Positions 46,907-58,370 of a DNA stretch of 64,000 bases are shown one piece after another. Both the position numbers and the translations under genes were made by a program. The notes below the pieces were generated by a model, which worked only from the letters and a program-made list of their open reading frames with translations, made no database searches and was not told the origin of the DNA. The stretch is from Flammulina velutipes (Eukaryota; Basidiomycota; Agaricomycetes; Agaricales; Physalacriaceae), in the NCBI GenBank assembly GCA_011800155.1, contig CM022372.1, forward strand, positions 1,488,001-1,552,000, given 5' to 3'. How positions within the stretch are numbered: position 1 is the first letter of the stretch; the number at the start of each line of letters is the position of its first letter.

Positions 46907-49878
46907 ATGCCGCCTAAACGACCGCTCGATGGCGGAGATAATATCTCAGGACGCGACAGAAAGAAACAGAAAATGGCCGCTGCACGAACTATCCCAGTCC
47001 AATCTGCAGAAGCTGGCCCAGGACCGTCCAGTGCGTCTAGAAGACAACTATCCATCCAAAACTCAACATGTATCAGGCATGGCTCGTCTACCAAACGTTA
47101 TTGATGTAGAACGCTTCGTCGATGTATGTCTCCTTCACTTTCCTGGGCCAGTGTTCTCATCGGGAGGCAGTCACGACGATTCGAGATTGGCGCCATGCAA
47201 GACGCGATGCAGACCGCTAGGTAGCGTTCATATATCTTGTCGTCTACAACAACTCATTGTGCATAGTGCGAGCTCCACCCATCGAGCATGGCAGACATTA
47301 CCGCGACATTTGCGCCGCAGGGCAGCCAGCCATGATGTTCGCCGGGTTCCCGTACGGCTACGCCAAAAAGCTGCTGCTGAGGTCCCGCTCCACCTTCTTT
47401 CTGGACACTTGCACTAATCAACAATGTACAGATGGACATCAAGAAAACCAGCTCAAAACACAAGGCGAAACGAGGGAAAGCCAAACAGATTTCAAGAACG
47501 GACGAGTTACTAAAGCGTCAACGTGAGTGTCATTACATTGGTGAAAGACAGTCATTCATTCTACGTAGGCGACAAATCCTGGCTTGAGACCCACGTCTGG
47601 CATGCGAAGCGCATGAAGATGATCACGAAATGGGGTTACAGACTAGTATGTCCTCCCTTATCCCATACGCCTCTTTAATCTTTCATTAGGCTTTGCACCC
47701 TTCTGAGAAATCCTATAGGCCTTCCCACCGCGCTGCTGTACATGGCTCCATTCTTCACGACGCATCCTATCAATCTCTTATCGAATTAACCGGTAAACTC
47801 AACGTTTTGGGCTTAATTCTAAACAACTGTTGCGATCCTATGTCGCCTCTCCCCGCGCATTCTCGGTCTGTTTATACCCGAACCTCTCCGAGTGTAGCAC
47901 TAAATGTTATCTAGATTCACCATCGGCGCAAGAACTACGCAGCTTCTTTTCTACAAGCCAAATAGATACCCGTTTGATCTCATTGCCCCAGTGACAATCA
48001 TGTGGCAACCTCTCGTTGCACAACCAGCAGTAGACCTTGGAAAGGCCCCCTCTAAATCAAAGGCACACGAGAACCCGGCACTCGAACGCACCGTCTGGAT
48101 AAGAGCTCATCCAGCCGTGCATGACAAAATCTTTGATGCCCTACACGACTCTGCATCTTCTGTTTTGGATTCTTTTAAGAAAGGCTCGGCCTCAGACACT
48201 CCGGTAGAAGTCGAGATTGTTGACATGAGAGGGAAAATCAACATTTTCGAGATCATGGGTCCCAAAACGAGTCAAGTACTCAAGGGCGCGCTTCAGCCGG
48301 TAGAGGATAGCAGAGAAGAGTTCAAAAAGGTTAGGATCTCTTACTCTTACATAAATCATTGCTCATGCTCATAGTTAGTTTTGGGAATTTCTTCGAGATT
48401 TACCAAGCGCAGGGAGCGTTCCCCGAGGCATGGTAGCAGGCTTCACAGTCCATGATCCGAGGCTGAAGTATGTATTGCAATATTCTGAAAAGCCCGATGG
48501 ACTAAGTGCTTATTTAGGTTCCCTCCGCAAAACGCTAAACCGTCTGACAAACCTTCTCCTTACTTTCCATATCCAACGGCAACTCTGGCGCAGAGTGACA
48601 TCTGGAAAGAGTCAGAACGTAGACGCCCAAAATTCAAGAAGAAGGATCTGGACGAGAGACGAGCAAAGGTATCACCTACATGTTAGTCTCTTCTCTATTT
48701 TCTAATCACCCTCTTCAGAATTTGGTTCCTGGTACAAAGCTCCAAGCTTTGCGTCAAGATGATCGCATTCCTGTTCTCCTCATCCAACGCTCGCTCGAAT
48801 CAACTTCGGAGGCAGACCAAAAGTCATCATCTTCGGAATCTTTGCATGGATGGACGGTGATAGTACCAGCAGGATGGTCGATGGCCTTCTTCTCCTCCCT
48901 TACTTTCACTGGCACTCGGGTGGGTGGTCAACGCGAATGTCAAACACAAGCCTTCGAAGCAGGGGTTCCTTACTTTCCGCGAGACCATCCATTCACGGAC
49001 GCTTACATCGAATACGTGGAGGAGACGGAACAGGAGGCGAAAGATTTGTGGGAAAGGAAACCTCCTGCGAAGCGCCCCAATTTCGTCAAGCTACTCACCA
49101 GGAGCCCATGGAAACCCGATTGGAATGTTGTACTTGGGACAGAGAGAGAAAAACCACTCGAAGAATTCCTATCTACTCAAAGGGAGGAAGTACAGGAGGA
49201 GTTGACGCCGGATAATTCTGAAACGGAGCCCGTCACTCCATGGCTGCTCTGTGGACCAGCCTTGAAGATACTTTCGTCCAGCGACGACATCTCGGATTCC
49301 TCTGCCTTGCTGTTATCCGATATCAACTCCTCTAGACTGAAGCGTGGACTACTTCCGTTGATGGGAACGAAGCCAGATGCGCTACTACAAGGCGCATTGG
49401 TTCACGTTGAAATCAAGATGGTTAAACGCGGTTGTCCCGAGGATAATGCGATGTTGCATGTGATGAGTGACGATGAAGTCGTGGCTTGGAAGACGGAATC
49501 TGGCAAAACCGCTGTGGAAGCGAGCCTGGATGTCGATTTCGATGATGAGAAGAAGGTTCATTTTTTCTTAGTGCACTAGACGGAGCCTCACATTTAAAAC
49601 AGAAAGTCATCATCCCGGCAACGTCTACTATCGTCGGCTATGTGACAACTGGACACTTTTCATTGATGCGCGGGGAGGCACATGCCATCGGCTGCTTACC
49701 TCTCACGAAGTATCTCGAGCTGCTAGAACAAAGCAAACGGTATGTGCCTCTGTCAATGCTGGTGGACATTCAGGTTGACGATAAGTGGACGTATAGGACC
49801 AACTCGCCTGCGATACTGATTCGGGTGAGGAATCCTTCGGAAGATCTTTGTAGAGTAGCGTCCATCGTCTTGATGTGA
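46907..49878 (+). CDS. POP1: RNase P/RNase MRP protein subunit POP1
   Basis: Largest protein subunit of nuclear RNase P (tRNA 5' processing) and RNase MRP (rRNA processing). About ten exons. The basic N-terminus MPPKRPLDGGDNISGRDRKK is spliced through SSMARLPNVIDVERFVD to FEIGAMQDAMQTA, the family block LPRHLRRRAASHDVRRVPVR, SWLETHVWHAKRMKMITKWG and PSEKSYRPSHRAAVHGSILH. Then follow RYPFDLIAPVTIMWQPLVAQ, SVPRGMVAGFTVHDPRLKFP, the POPLD-type region PVLLIQRSLESTS and GWTVIVPAGWSMAFFSSLTF, and the C-terminal VIIPATSTIVGYVTTGHFSL, RGEAHAIGCLPL. Every join checked keeps frame. An apparent stop at 49579 lies inside an intron (49557-49602). Stop at 49878. Nuclear or nucleolar location is inferred from the family. 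Confidence 0.93.
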
Positions 49879-50503
49879 CAAAGTCTCACTGGACTGCCGG
49901 TACCAGGGTACCTTGAATGTCTTTTGTTTTTCGATCTTGCTAATTCAACTCGCTTGGATCACTCGCTGCCTTGCAGTCCCCGACCGCCTTCCTCGACCCG
50001 GATCGATATTGACAGTTTTATATGCCGGGTATCATGATCAGAGAACACATCTGCTAGTAACTCATCTCGATGGATGCAAATTCCTTGAGTAGGTACAAAG
50101 GGATTTCCTTTATCGGTTCTATTGTTTTGAAGTTATAACGCTTTCGCCGAACCTGGCATAAAGTCAAGGAAGCCTCTTCCATTCTCTTCTATCATTTTCC
50201 AGGACATTAGCTAATGACGATCATCACAGTTTCCTGGTGCTGGGCCAGACGGAAGGCAACAGAAGCGACTACAGTCAACTACTTCTGCCAGGCAGGCAGA
50301 CGACGCGATGTGGATCATTCTGATTCCATCACGGAGACCTTGCAATGTACTTAGTCCGTGCATTGTAAACGAACCGTGAATAAGGTCCTTTCACCCCTGC
50401 CCACGTCGACTCATTCATTGTTCTTGAAAGATTCCTCCATGCACCTTGTCGTATAAAAAGGACGCGAGGCACTGCCAGACCCTTCTTGCCTCTATCGCTT
50501 CCT
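49879..50503. other. Intergenic between POP1 and proline-rich ORF
   Basis: 625 bp, no supported gene. A TATA box at 50452 serves the next ORF. Confidence 0.45.
50452..50458 (+). promoter_or_regulatory. TATA box of proline-rich ORF
   Basis: TATAAAA (in CGTATAAAAAGG) lies 52 bp before ATG 50504. This supports the small ORF being a real gene. Confidence 0.5.
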
Positions 50504-51007
50504 ATGTCCATGCTTTTCCATTCCCCTCCACCTCCACCCCATCATGCATCATCGCCACCTATGTATTCCTATGACCATCACGCTTTGTCACAACAAACCC
50601 TGTACTACCAACTGCAACCTCCTATAGCGCAGGATGCACCTATTGGACGTTACTTCTGGAGCCCACCTCTGGTCCTCCCCCCACCACTACCGCATCCAAA
50701 GTTTAACCCCGACTCCGATGTCGACCAAACCCCAGTGAGGTCCCAGCCTCAACCTTCCACCCAGATGCAGGTCAACATACCATCACCCGCTATGGATGCC
50801 TTGGAGGAAGTGCTTCGAAATGCCAGTGAACAACCTCAACCGGTCATCGCGTTTCCGCAGATTATGATCCAACTCACTGGCAGGGAGCCGTACTCCCCCA
50901 ATCCTCAAAAGGCCGTGGCCAAGTTACTCCTCGAGCGAGGAAACAAGCTTCGTTGGCGCACTGGCAAATGGGTGTCGACAAAAAGTTCACTCTCGGGTTT
51001 TTTGTAA
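50504..51007 (+). CDS. Small proline-rich protein, unknown
   Basis: Single-exon ORF of 167 aa from MSMLFHSPPPPPHHASSPPM. The first two thirds are rich in Pro, Tyr, His and Gln. The last third is more ordered (AMDALEEVLRNASEQPQPV, FPQIMIQLTGREPYSPNPQK, AVAKLLLERGNKLRWRTGKW) and basic. A TATA box lies just upstream. No domain recognised and no signal peptide; a nuclear regulator is conceivable but not shown. It may continue by splicing beyond 51007: the last codons KSSLSGFL precede GTAAAAC, which could be a donor, but I saw no convincing next exon. Confidence 0.5.
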   Translation: MSMLFHSPPPPPHHASSPPMYSYDHHALSQQTLYYQLQPPIAQDAPIGRYFWSPPLVLPPPLPHPKFNPDSDVDQTPVRSQPQPSTQMQVNIPSPAMDALEEVLRNASEQPQPVIAFPQIMIQLTGREPYSPNPQKAVAKLLLERGNKLRWRTGKWVSTKSSLSGFL

Positions 51008-51402
51008 AACCGCATCTGGATCGATATACCCTTCACGAACCTACTTACTCTTCTTTCTCGCGTCTTGCTCTACTTGGTCCTCGCTTTCACATTGCTTTCC
51101 ATTGCTTTCCTGGATTTCTTCATCCACGCCAACCATCCACTTGTAGAATATCAAACCACGTTACACTTTCCCTTCTCCCCTCACATTATATATAGTCTTT
51201 CTGTCATTGTACAGCTACGTACTTACGTATATACAATCTTGTTTTCACCCGGTGTAGTCATGAATATATGGATATGAACCATCAGCCAAGGATGTTCAAG
51301 ACGGAGTCCAGCAGGCAGTAGATAGTCGCAGGTATCGATAAAACCTCTGTAGGGCGTAAATAAGAAAGTAGTATACGTAGAATATCATCCAAGATCCTCC
51401 GG
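51008..51402. other. Convergent 3' region
   Basis: 395 bp between the proline-rich ORF and the sterol dehydrogenase stop; pyrimidine-rich first half. No gene seen. Confidence 0.45.
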
Positions 51403-52938
51403 CTAATGCCCAATCTTCTCATTGTTAGCTAGGACATCCTTAGCGAACCACTAGAGTAGGAAATGAGAACATGAAATCAAATAGACAAAAGAAAACTCAC
51501 CTCCACCATCCGCTTGATACCCTCCTCCACACCCACCTTGGGTTCATATCCTAACACCCTCCTGGCCTTTTCAATATTCTGCCACCGGTTGACAGCACTG
51601 AACGTCACTCTGAACTTGGTCAACGCCGCTGGCCGCCCCGTAATCCATCCAATAACCTCCAAAAGCTGCGCTGCGATCATGCCTACACTGGTCGGCAGCA
51701 CAAACAGTGCCTTCTCCTTTCTACGGCCAGGGAAGACGGTGTCCAGCTGGTACCAGATATACCTAGCAAGGTCCCAGAAATATATCGGCTCGCCGTTGCT
51801 GATGAAGAATGCGTTTCCAGCCACTGCCAGAGGAGATTGGTCTGGGTTGAAGAGTTTTGAGCGCGCGACGCCGAACTCTGACATGGCGTCGAAGCGGGTG
51901 CGTACGACTGGTCGGGACATGGAGGCTACTGTGTTGGGGTCGTAGAAGGCCGCTGAGATGGCCTCGCCGTCTGGAGGAGGTGTGATACACGGCCCCAGGG
52001 GTCGGGCGGCAGATGTGGGTACACGGTATTCCTTAGTAGTCAACTGTATCCGGGGGAGAGGGTAGTTTATGATTGCTCGTTCCTCCTCGGTGAGTGGGGG
52101 TAGATTTTCCATATGATATTCATCCTTTTCGGGAAGTTCGTTAAGTGGGGGAGCAGGAGGTGGGAGATCAAGTTTGTCTGCAGCGAGGAGATGAGCGTAG
52201 GCGGCATTTTCGACGTATGTTATGTCAAACAAGTTGGTGTTGTCGCCAATCTGGAAGTGGGTCTGGCCTTTTTGGTATACTTCGTACATACCAGCCATCA
52301 TTTGACGATCCCCCGGACTGTATGGAGGTAAGGAAAAGAATATGGTATGTAAAGAGGACACGCACCCGTAGATTCCTGCTGGACGAAGTGCAACTGTAAG
52401 TAGACCTTGCTGGCCATTTGCAGCGAGCACAGCGGCTTCTCCGTGTGCCTTGGAGTCGTTATAAACATCAAAAGGTGTTTCAGGCGGAGGAGCACGTTCA
52501 TCCAGGTCGATCACGTTATTGCCCGCGAAGACGACGCCAGCTGAGCTGGTAAACACAAGTTTCCGGACACCAGCTTCTTGAGCAGCGGCAATTACCGCCT
52601 TGGTACCATCCACGTTGACTTTCCAGTATAGTGAAGGGTCTTTGAGGCCGTGTGGGGGAGACGCGGTGTGAATTATGCAAGTCGTACCACACTACATTGT
52701 AAATTGTTCTTTAGCAGTTGTCAAAATTTTGACTAGCAGCACTGACCCGTCTTAACACAGAGAGAACTTGCTCCTTTTCGCTGATGTCTCCAGAGAAGAA
52801 TGGTACGTCGTCGTAACGCTGAACAATGTCGAATACCGAGACGTTGTCGCCCCGAGCGAGGAGCTGTGTCACAATATGACGCCCAAGGAAACCGCTACCC
52901 CCGATAACCAGATAGACGTCTTTTTTAGTGGCTGACAT
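51403..52938 (-). CDS. ERG26: Sterol-4-alpha-carboxylate 3-dehydrogenase-like (ERG26 / 3-beta-HSD family)
   Basis: Ergosterol-pathway enzyme that oxidises and decarboxylates 4-carboxy-sterols at the ER. Exons join to MSATKKDVYLVIGGSGFLGR (Rossmann GxxGFLG), DVPFFSGDISEKEQVLSVLR, TTCIIHTASPPHGLKDP, VRKLVFTSSAGVVFAGNN, the YNDSKAHGEAAVLAANG active site (YxxxK), TVALRPAGIYGPGDRQMMAG, FDITYVENAAYAHLLAADK, GNAFFISNGEPIYFWDLARY and YEPKVGVEEGIKRMVEWFAK, ending KIGH at 51403. Between the NAD domain and the C-terminal domain there is an insertion of about 100 residues rich in Pro and Glu. An in-frame upstream ATG at 53034 would add 32 residues resembling a mitochondrial presequence (MGRVLAARGRPFLEKVIRPL). 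ATG 52938 is preferred for an ER enzyme. Confidence 0.87.
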
Positions 52939-53797
52939 AGTGGTGGTCAGAGAGAAAGAAGGAATTAACCTTGGAAGGGGTCGAATGACTTTTTCCAAAA
53001 AGGGCCGTCCCCGCGCCGCCAAAACGCGACCCATGTGATCTCTTCAGCGCTTGCTTTGATGGCCACCATTTGAATGGATGCCATGGGGCAGGCAAAACCT
53101 GGGGCTCAGTACGTTGTGCTTGCATCTGTCGTTTTGGTTTTGTGGCGACTGATGAGCGAATAATTCCTGCGCCCCAGAACAGACAATGATATTGGACACA
53201 AAAACGATCATTTATCCCAGTTTATACATATCTACTGAACTTGTCTCCATATCCTAGGAGACGCCGAGTCGACGCCGTTATATGAAGTCAAGGAAGCAAG
53301 TGATGACCAGGATGCGAAGCTTGAACACGTCTCAGGTCGCATGAGCGGGATGGAAGCTGTGGCGTCCGAGTCTAGACTCTAGACAATATCCAGGATTCTT
53401 GGGAGCCATTGGTACTGCCAGAGTAGTTCTCCCTCCACCGTCGGGAAATCAATTTCGACGTTTTTGTGGTGTCGAATCGAGTACTCCATGAGGATTGGGA
53501 GTGAGGTAAGGGCATTTGAATGCTGGGGATTGGTTGAACTTGAGATCTAGACAGTCTGCAGAGATTATCGTCGGGACTTGGCACAGTCCAAGATGTCGCC
53601 AGTTGGTCCTGAGGACACTCTTTCGCCGGCGACAAACGATAAGGAACCCTAAATTTCACGATTTCAAGAGCAAGTTTGACGTCATAATAGACGGACCGGA
53701 ACTCCGACATTTTCGTTTTGGGGAATCGATTCCGTTCGAGACAGCCGTGACCGACTTGCTTTTCTACCACCATCATCCTCATACATCGCATATCAAC
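52939..53797. other. Divergent intergenic region, ERG26-like / FBA1
   Basis: 859 bp. The FBA1 side ends in a CT-rich leader with repeated CATC (53760-53797), typical of strongly expressed fungal genes. ORFs on both strands here are leader or antisense sequence without domain content. Confidence 0.5.
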
Positions 53798-55345
53798 ATG
53801 GGCATCCTTGACATCGTACCCGTAGGTTTCTTTGACATCATCGTTGATAACGCCTGCAAGCTCACGCACATTTCCCTATAGGCTGGCGTCCTCACTGGCG
53901 AAAATGTTCGCAAAGTCTTTGATTACGCCAAAGAAAACAAGGTACGTTGAACCTTCATCTCATCCTGAATACCGATTGAGGCGATCTTTTAGTTTGCTAT
54001 CCCAGTAAGTCGTCTCCTATTGAAGAAAGAAATTTTACCTACTGGTATTTCCTAGGCAATCGTAAGTCCATACCTCTGTTTTTCAAAGGTGCTTGCCGTG
54101 TTAATATGTGGTAGAATGTCACCTCTTCCTCGACTGCCAACGCAGTACTTGAGGCCGCCCGGTATGACTCCCGGTATACCTAGGATACCTTCTTTCTCAT
54201 ACATATTCAGCGACATCAAGTCACCTATCATAATCCAGGTTTCCCAAGGTGGAGCCGCGTACTTTGCTGGCAAGGGTCTTGCAAATGACAAGCAGCAAGC
54301 TTCTATCGCCGGCGCGGTCGCAGCTGCTCACCATGTACGCACTGTCGCCAAGGCATACGGCGTGTGCGTAACTCCGCTGATTGTCGCATCCAATTCTACT
54401 GACAACAATATCCAGGCCTGTCATCTTGCACAGTGATCATTGTGCTCACAAACTTCTCCCCTGGTTCGATGGCATGCTCGCAGCCGATGAGGCCTACTAC
54501 AAGGAACACGGCGAGGCCCTTTTCTCTTCCCACATGCTCGACCTTTCCGAAGAGCCCAAGGAAGAAAACATTGCGACCTGTGTAAAATACTTCAAACGCA
54601 TGGCTCCTATTGGCCTATGGCTCGAGATGGAGATCGGCATCACAGGTGGTGAAGAGGACGGTGTTGACAACACCGGTGTCGACAACAACAGCTTGTACAC
54701 TCAACCTGAAGATATTTGGGACGTTTACAGCGCTCTCAGCGCAGTCGGCCCCGACTTCAGCATTGCTGCTGCGTTTGGCAACGTCCACGGTGTCTACAAG
54801 CCTGGTAACGTTCGCCTGCAACCAGAGCTATTGGGCAAGCACCAGGCCTACGCCGCCGAGAAACTATCTGGCAACGCTCAGAAGCCTTTATACCTCGTCT
54901 TCCACGGTGGATCTGGATCGACGAAGGATGAAATCAAAACTGCTGTTGACAATGGTGTTGTTAAGATGAACGTCGATACTGACACTCAGTTCGCTTACCT
55001 CAAGGGTATCCGGGTATGTGTTTTACGCATTCTAATACATCTGTCTATCTAAATGTTTGACACCTAGGACTTCGTCAACAACAAGAAGGACTATCTCCAT
55101 GCTCAAGTTGGTAACCCAGAAGGAGAGGACAAGCCTAACAAGAAGGTCGGTTCTCTAACTTTCCCGCCTTGGGTGATCTTCTGATTTCTTTTACAGTACT
55201 ACGATCCTCGTGTTTGGGTTCGCGAAGGCGAGAAGACTCTTTCGGCTCGCGTCAAGGAGGCTTGCATTGACCTTGGTAACGTTGGTATGTAAAGATAGCT
55301 ACCTCACTCTCGCTGCCGTCTAATATTGTTCCAGATCGCCTATAA
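53798..55345 (+). CDS. FBA1: Fructose-bisphosphate aldolase, class II
   Basis: Zinc-dependent glycolytic enzyme cleaving fructose-1,6-bisphosphate. Starts MGILDIVP, then exon AGVLTGENVRKVFDYAKENK, a 12-nt exon (FAIP), a 6-nt exon (AI) and the exon NVTSSSTANAVLEAAR; joined, they give the conserved FAIPAINVTSSST. Further motifs: SPIIIQVSQGGAAYFAGKG, VPVILHSDHCAHKLLPWFDG (zinc ligands), MLDLSEEPKEENIATCVKYF, LEMEIGITGGEEDGVDNTG, FGNVHGVYKPGNVRLQPELL, LVFHGGSGSTKDEI, VVKMNVDTDTQFAYLKGIRD and YYDPRVWVREGEKTLSARVK. The stop at 55345 follows a last exon of only three codons. The number of introns in such a housekeeping gene, and the micro-exons near its start, are notable. Confidence 0.96.
53993..54004 (+). 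other. 12-nt micro-exon of FBA1
   Basis: TTTGCTATCCCA lies between TCTTTTAG and GTAAGT and encodes FAIP of the invariant FAIPAIN segment. Confidence 0.88.
54056..54061 (+). other. 6-nt micro-exon of FBA1
   Basis: GCAATC lies between TTTCCTAG and GTAAGT and encodes AI. The flanking introns are 51 and 53 nt. Confidence 0.88.
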
Positions 55346-56227
55346 AGAAAGTCGAAATATAAGAAGAAATGTACAAGTGTAAATCTATGCCTGTATAATT
55401 GATGTCCTTGAACGTTATACATAGATGCGAATTTGTTTTGTTTTATGGCTCTGTTACTTTTGTATGCATGGAAGTGTGGCGTAGATTTTGCCCTTCGAGA
55501 TTTGGACCAGCCTCTACTACGTCATAATTTGCTAGCGAGTAACGGTACTGAATGAGTGGGGGTCGGGCCGACAGGCGGCGGGATAACAAACCGAACGAAC
55601 TAGTACAATTAGAGCTCATACCGCATATGTCATGTTGTCCCGAATCAAGTGTGGAACCGAAGGGCCTACGGGTTTGCGTATCCTGGGCAACGTGAAGAAG
55701 AGTGATATAACGAGGCATGCTGCTGAAGAGGTCAGAGCGGAAGAGAGGAGATTGCAGGAACTGTCTCGGAAGACGGAGGCATATGCAAAGGAACACCTAG
55801 CATGGTATACGAAGACAGGCGAGGAGTTATAAATAGATAGCAGTGACACGAAATATAAGGATACACAAGCAGGATTAGAGGGCATTGAGACAGTGCCCCA
55901 CTTTCGTGGCGCAATAAGGCAAGTTCGGTCTGTTCCGATCAGCCGCAAATCAGCCGCGTCCAAGGCTTGGACGTACCCCGGTCCCGTCGTCCATCGATAT
56001 ATCGTGAACGGGCTATAGGTCGTGGGGCTCTGCGATTGAAATGTTCTGCGAGAGGGTAAATTTTTTTGGTAGGTATCATCTATGTATTTCTACATCTATA
56101 TCATATGAACCGTTAACGAGGAAGGAATTGACAACTTGACTGTAGTCTCATCCGGACCGCTATCCGAGTTAATGACGTCAAAAACCCTGAATCCGAGTCC
56201 CCGTAGAAACAAAACCTACTCGGTTTG
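55346..56227. other. Region between FBA1 and thioesterase genes
   Basis: 882 bp. Holds one candidate small ORF (55632-55832) and a GTGTGGCG copy at 55474-55481. Otherwise no gene seen. Confidence 0.45.
55632..55832 (+). CDS. Candidate small protein with charged helix, unknown
   Basis: 66-codon ORF starting MLSRIKCGTEGPTGLRILGN, then HAAEEVRAEERRLQELSRKT and EAYAKEHLAWYTKTGEEL. The second half is a strongly charged amphipathic helix, possibly a coiled coil; the first could be a short mitochondrial presequence. It may be a last exon of a longer transcript. No domain recognised. Composition looks coding, but nothing else proves it. Confidence 0.4.
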   Translation: MLSRIKCGTEGPTGLRILGNVKKSDITRHAAEEVRAEERRLQELSRKTEAYAKEHLAWYTKTGEEL

Positions 56228-56778
56228 TTAACCAGTGACTAGCTTTCTTAGCCCATCCTCCAGTCTCGCCTGCGTGCTAATGCCGACACTCTTCCTAGAC
56301 TCCGAATCAACAAAGACGTGTGTATAGCCGCCAACAGCGGCAGGGCTATTCACGTCCTCTTTGAACACCCCAACCTCATATGACACAGAGCTACGGCCAA
56401 GCTTGGTCACCCGAAGGCCGAGTGTTATAATTTCGGGGAATGCGATTGGCGCGAAGAACTGGAAGTGTCGGCAAGCTGGTTACCGAGGTGGCGCAGCCTG
56501 GAGGGTAGTTGGTACTGACCTCGCAGAAGGATGAAACCACAAGGCCGATTATGGGTGTTGTTTGCGGATTTCCTGTCAGTCCACAGTGTTTTATGAGATA
56601 GTCATTGACTATGGAATCGAAGTAGTGGTAGTAGATCGAGTTGTTCATATGTCCGTATTGATCGTTGTCGCTCCTGCTCTCGATGAGGACAGCTAGGTAC
56701 CCAGAGATACGATTCTTACCATCTTGTGCGGTATGACAGGATGTACGGATAGTCCTCTTTCGTTCGCGACTTTGACAT
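56228..56778 (-). CDS. Hotdog-fold acyl-CoA thioesterase (4-hydroxybenzoyl-CoA thioesterase-like)
   Basis: Three exons. MSKSRTKEDYPYILSYRTRW is spliced to SDNDQYGHMNNSIYYHYFDS (the D-x-Y/M-GHMNN active-site motif of the family), then IVNDYLIKHCGLTGNPQTTP and IIGLVVSSFCE, joined to FFAPIAFPEIITLGLRVTKL, GRSSVSYEVGVFKED, GGYTHVFVDSESRKSVGIST and QARLEDGLRKLVTG. About 150 aa, the usual single-hotdog length. Predicted to hydrolyse an acyl-CoA; substrate unknown and no obvious targeting signal. Divergent from the ATG27-like gene, with 289 bp between start codons. Confidence 0.9.
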
Positions 56779-57067
56779 GATTGTAAGAGGTGAGATGGGG
56801 TTTACGTACGTGTATGATGTGGCGCGTGAACGCCGCTACAGAATAATTTCACAGGCCAAGGGCTGGTCGAAAAGACGTGGGAACTCTATTTTTGAACCTT
56901 CACAGAACCACCATGGTACCTTCATGTTTTCTCTGGATCCTCCTTCCGATGTCGAATCCCGCCGTACCCATGATGTATACATGTGACGGCGCTTCCGGTC
57001 CGGGCGCGCCCTCCTTGGCTCATAATAGCATGGCTTCCACACGGAAACTCTCCTCATTCTTTCCACT

Positions 57068-58275
57068 ATGGCGATACTATTCTGGTCGCTCGCATTATTG
57101 CTCTCCAATGTAGTGGCGCAAGAATTCCCCTGCTCATTCAAACTGGATTCGCATGAATTCGATTTGTGTCCTCTCGTTGCCTCTCAGACCCATCCGATCG
57201 AAATTACAGTGAAGGAAGAGACGCCGCCTACGAGGACGATTAGCACGTACAGGATCAGTGTCAATGGCGCGTTGAAAAGAGACGGGACGCTCCCGAATGA
57301 TTTGCAGGTGCGTTTGTGTATCTAAACACGGACTCGGTTTACTCAACTGGATACTTATGTGGTAGTGCCCGAGCGGTACTTGGATATGTCTAGAAGGTCA
57401 ATCCGTGTCATTCCCTCTTTTTGAACAACATCCTAATGTACCACAAATACAGTGAAGAACACGCGACCAAATCGACCCTCCGAGCCGGACAGAATAACAC
57501 AAATCGTACCCATCGCTGTGAGCCCAAACCTCATACCCAAAGCTAAGTACGGGGCCAAGATAAATAAAGGAGACACACAACGTGTGTAACATTCTACGCG
57601 TCGTTTAAGCTGGGGCTGATAAACCTACCAGTTCCTCTCCAGGTGACACTGCACGGTGGCATGTATACCGACCGGAAGCAGAAAGCGTCCTTACAATTCA
57701 TATGTGATCATGATACCAAGGAGGTCAGCTGTGCAAGCTAGGGATCCCTCACATCTTACTCATAACACAAACAGCCCTCATCTCCCACATTCGCCTGGAC
57801 ATTCAACGGCACACACGCCTTCGAATGGCGAAGCAAACACGCATGCGGAAAGCTAATTCCTGGCGGAAAATCTCCCTCCGACTCAGCTGAAGAACCGGAT
57901 CGACCACCAGTTGATCCAGACCAAGGCTCCGAGATCATTCACCACAACCGTGGCGCAACGCTTTTTGGTTTTTGCATGTGGACTACGGCAATATTGTGAG
58001 TACTTGAGATTAATCTTTCGAACAGGCCTCACGATAACTTTCTTAGGATCTCGCTCTTCTTTCTCTCCAAACTGTTACGCAAACGGACAGGGCTCAAGAC
58101 CTCACACTACATGGGGCGGATCCTTCTCGGTATCAGGGGCAGGCTTGCACCGAATGGCTGGAAGGACACATTAAACGATGGATTAGAGGCGGAGTTTTAC
58201 GATCTCCCTGACGAGATGCCTCTGTCACCACGGACAGGCACTAAGCAAAGCTTTATATATGGATCTGTAAGCTAA
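57068..58275 (+). CDS. ATG27: ATG27-like type I membrane protein (mannose-6-phosphate-receptor fold)
   Basis: Single-span protein of the Atg27 family, which cycles between Golgi, endosome and phagophore assembly site and helps supply Atg9 vesicles. Six exons. Signal peptide MAILFWSLALLLSNVVAQ. Luminal domain: FPCSFKLDSHEFDLCPL, RISVNGALKRDGTLPNDLQ, CPSGTWICLEVKNTRPN, ITQIVPIAVSPNLIPKAKYG, RVTLHGGMYTDRKQKASLQF, ICDHDTKE, AFEWRSKHACGKLIPGG. Paired Cys and the (F/W)EWRSKHAC motif are typical of the MRH fold. Membrane span GATLFGFCMWTTAIL joins ISLFFLSKLLRKR. The short cytosolic tail is EFYDLPDEMPLSPRTGTK and ends FIYGSVS; YDLP could be a YxxPhi-like sorting signal. All joins keep frame. Another MRH-type cargo receptor is the main alternative. 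Confidence 0.75.
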
Positions 58276-58370
58276 TAATTAGGCATTTAACGCGATATCG
58301 AAAGCCGTAGGGCTAGTTTGTTCATTCGTCACTACTGTACATCTTATTGATACTATGCAGAAACATCACC

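Noticed and set aside
49557..49602. Premature stop near the POP1 C-terminus
   Set aside because: The stop lies in a normal 46-nt intron; the spliced reading DDEKKKVIIPATS continues the family sequence.
53372..53869. 165-codon minus-strand ORF upstream of and over FBA1 exon 1
   Set aside because: It is antisense to the FBA1 leader and first exon, with no domain, while the plus-strand aldolase is certain.
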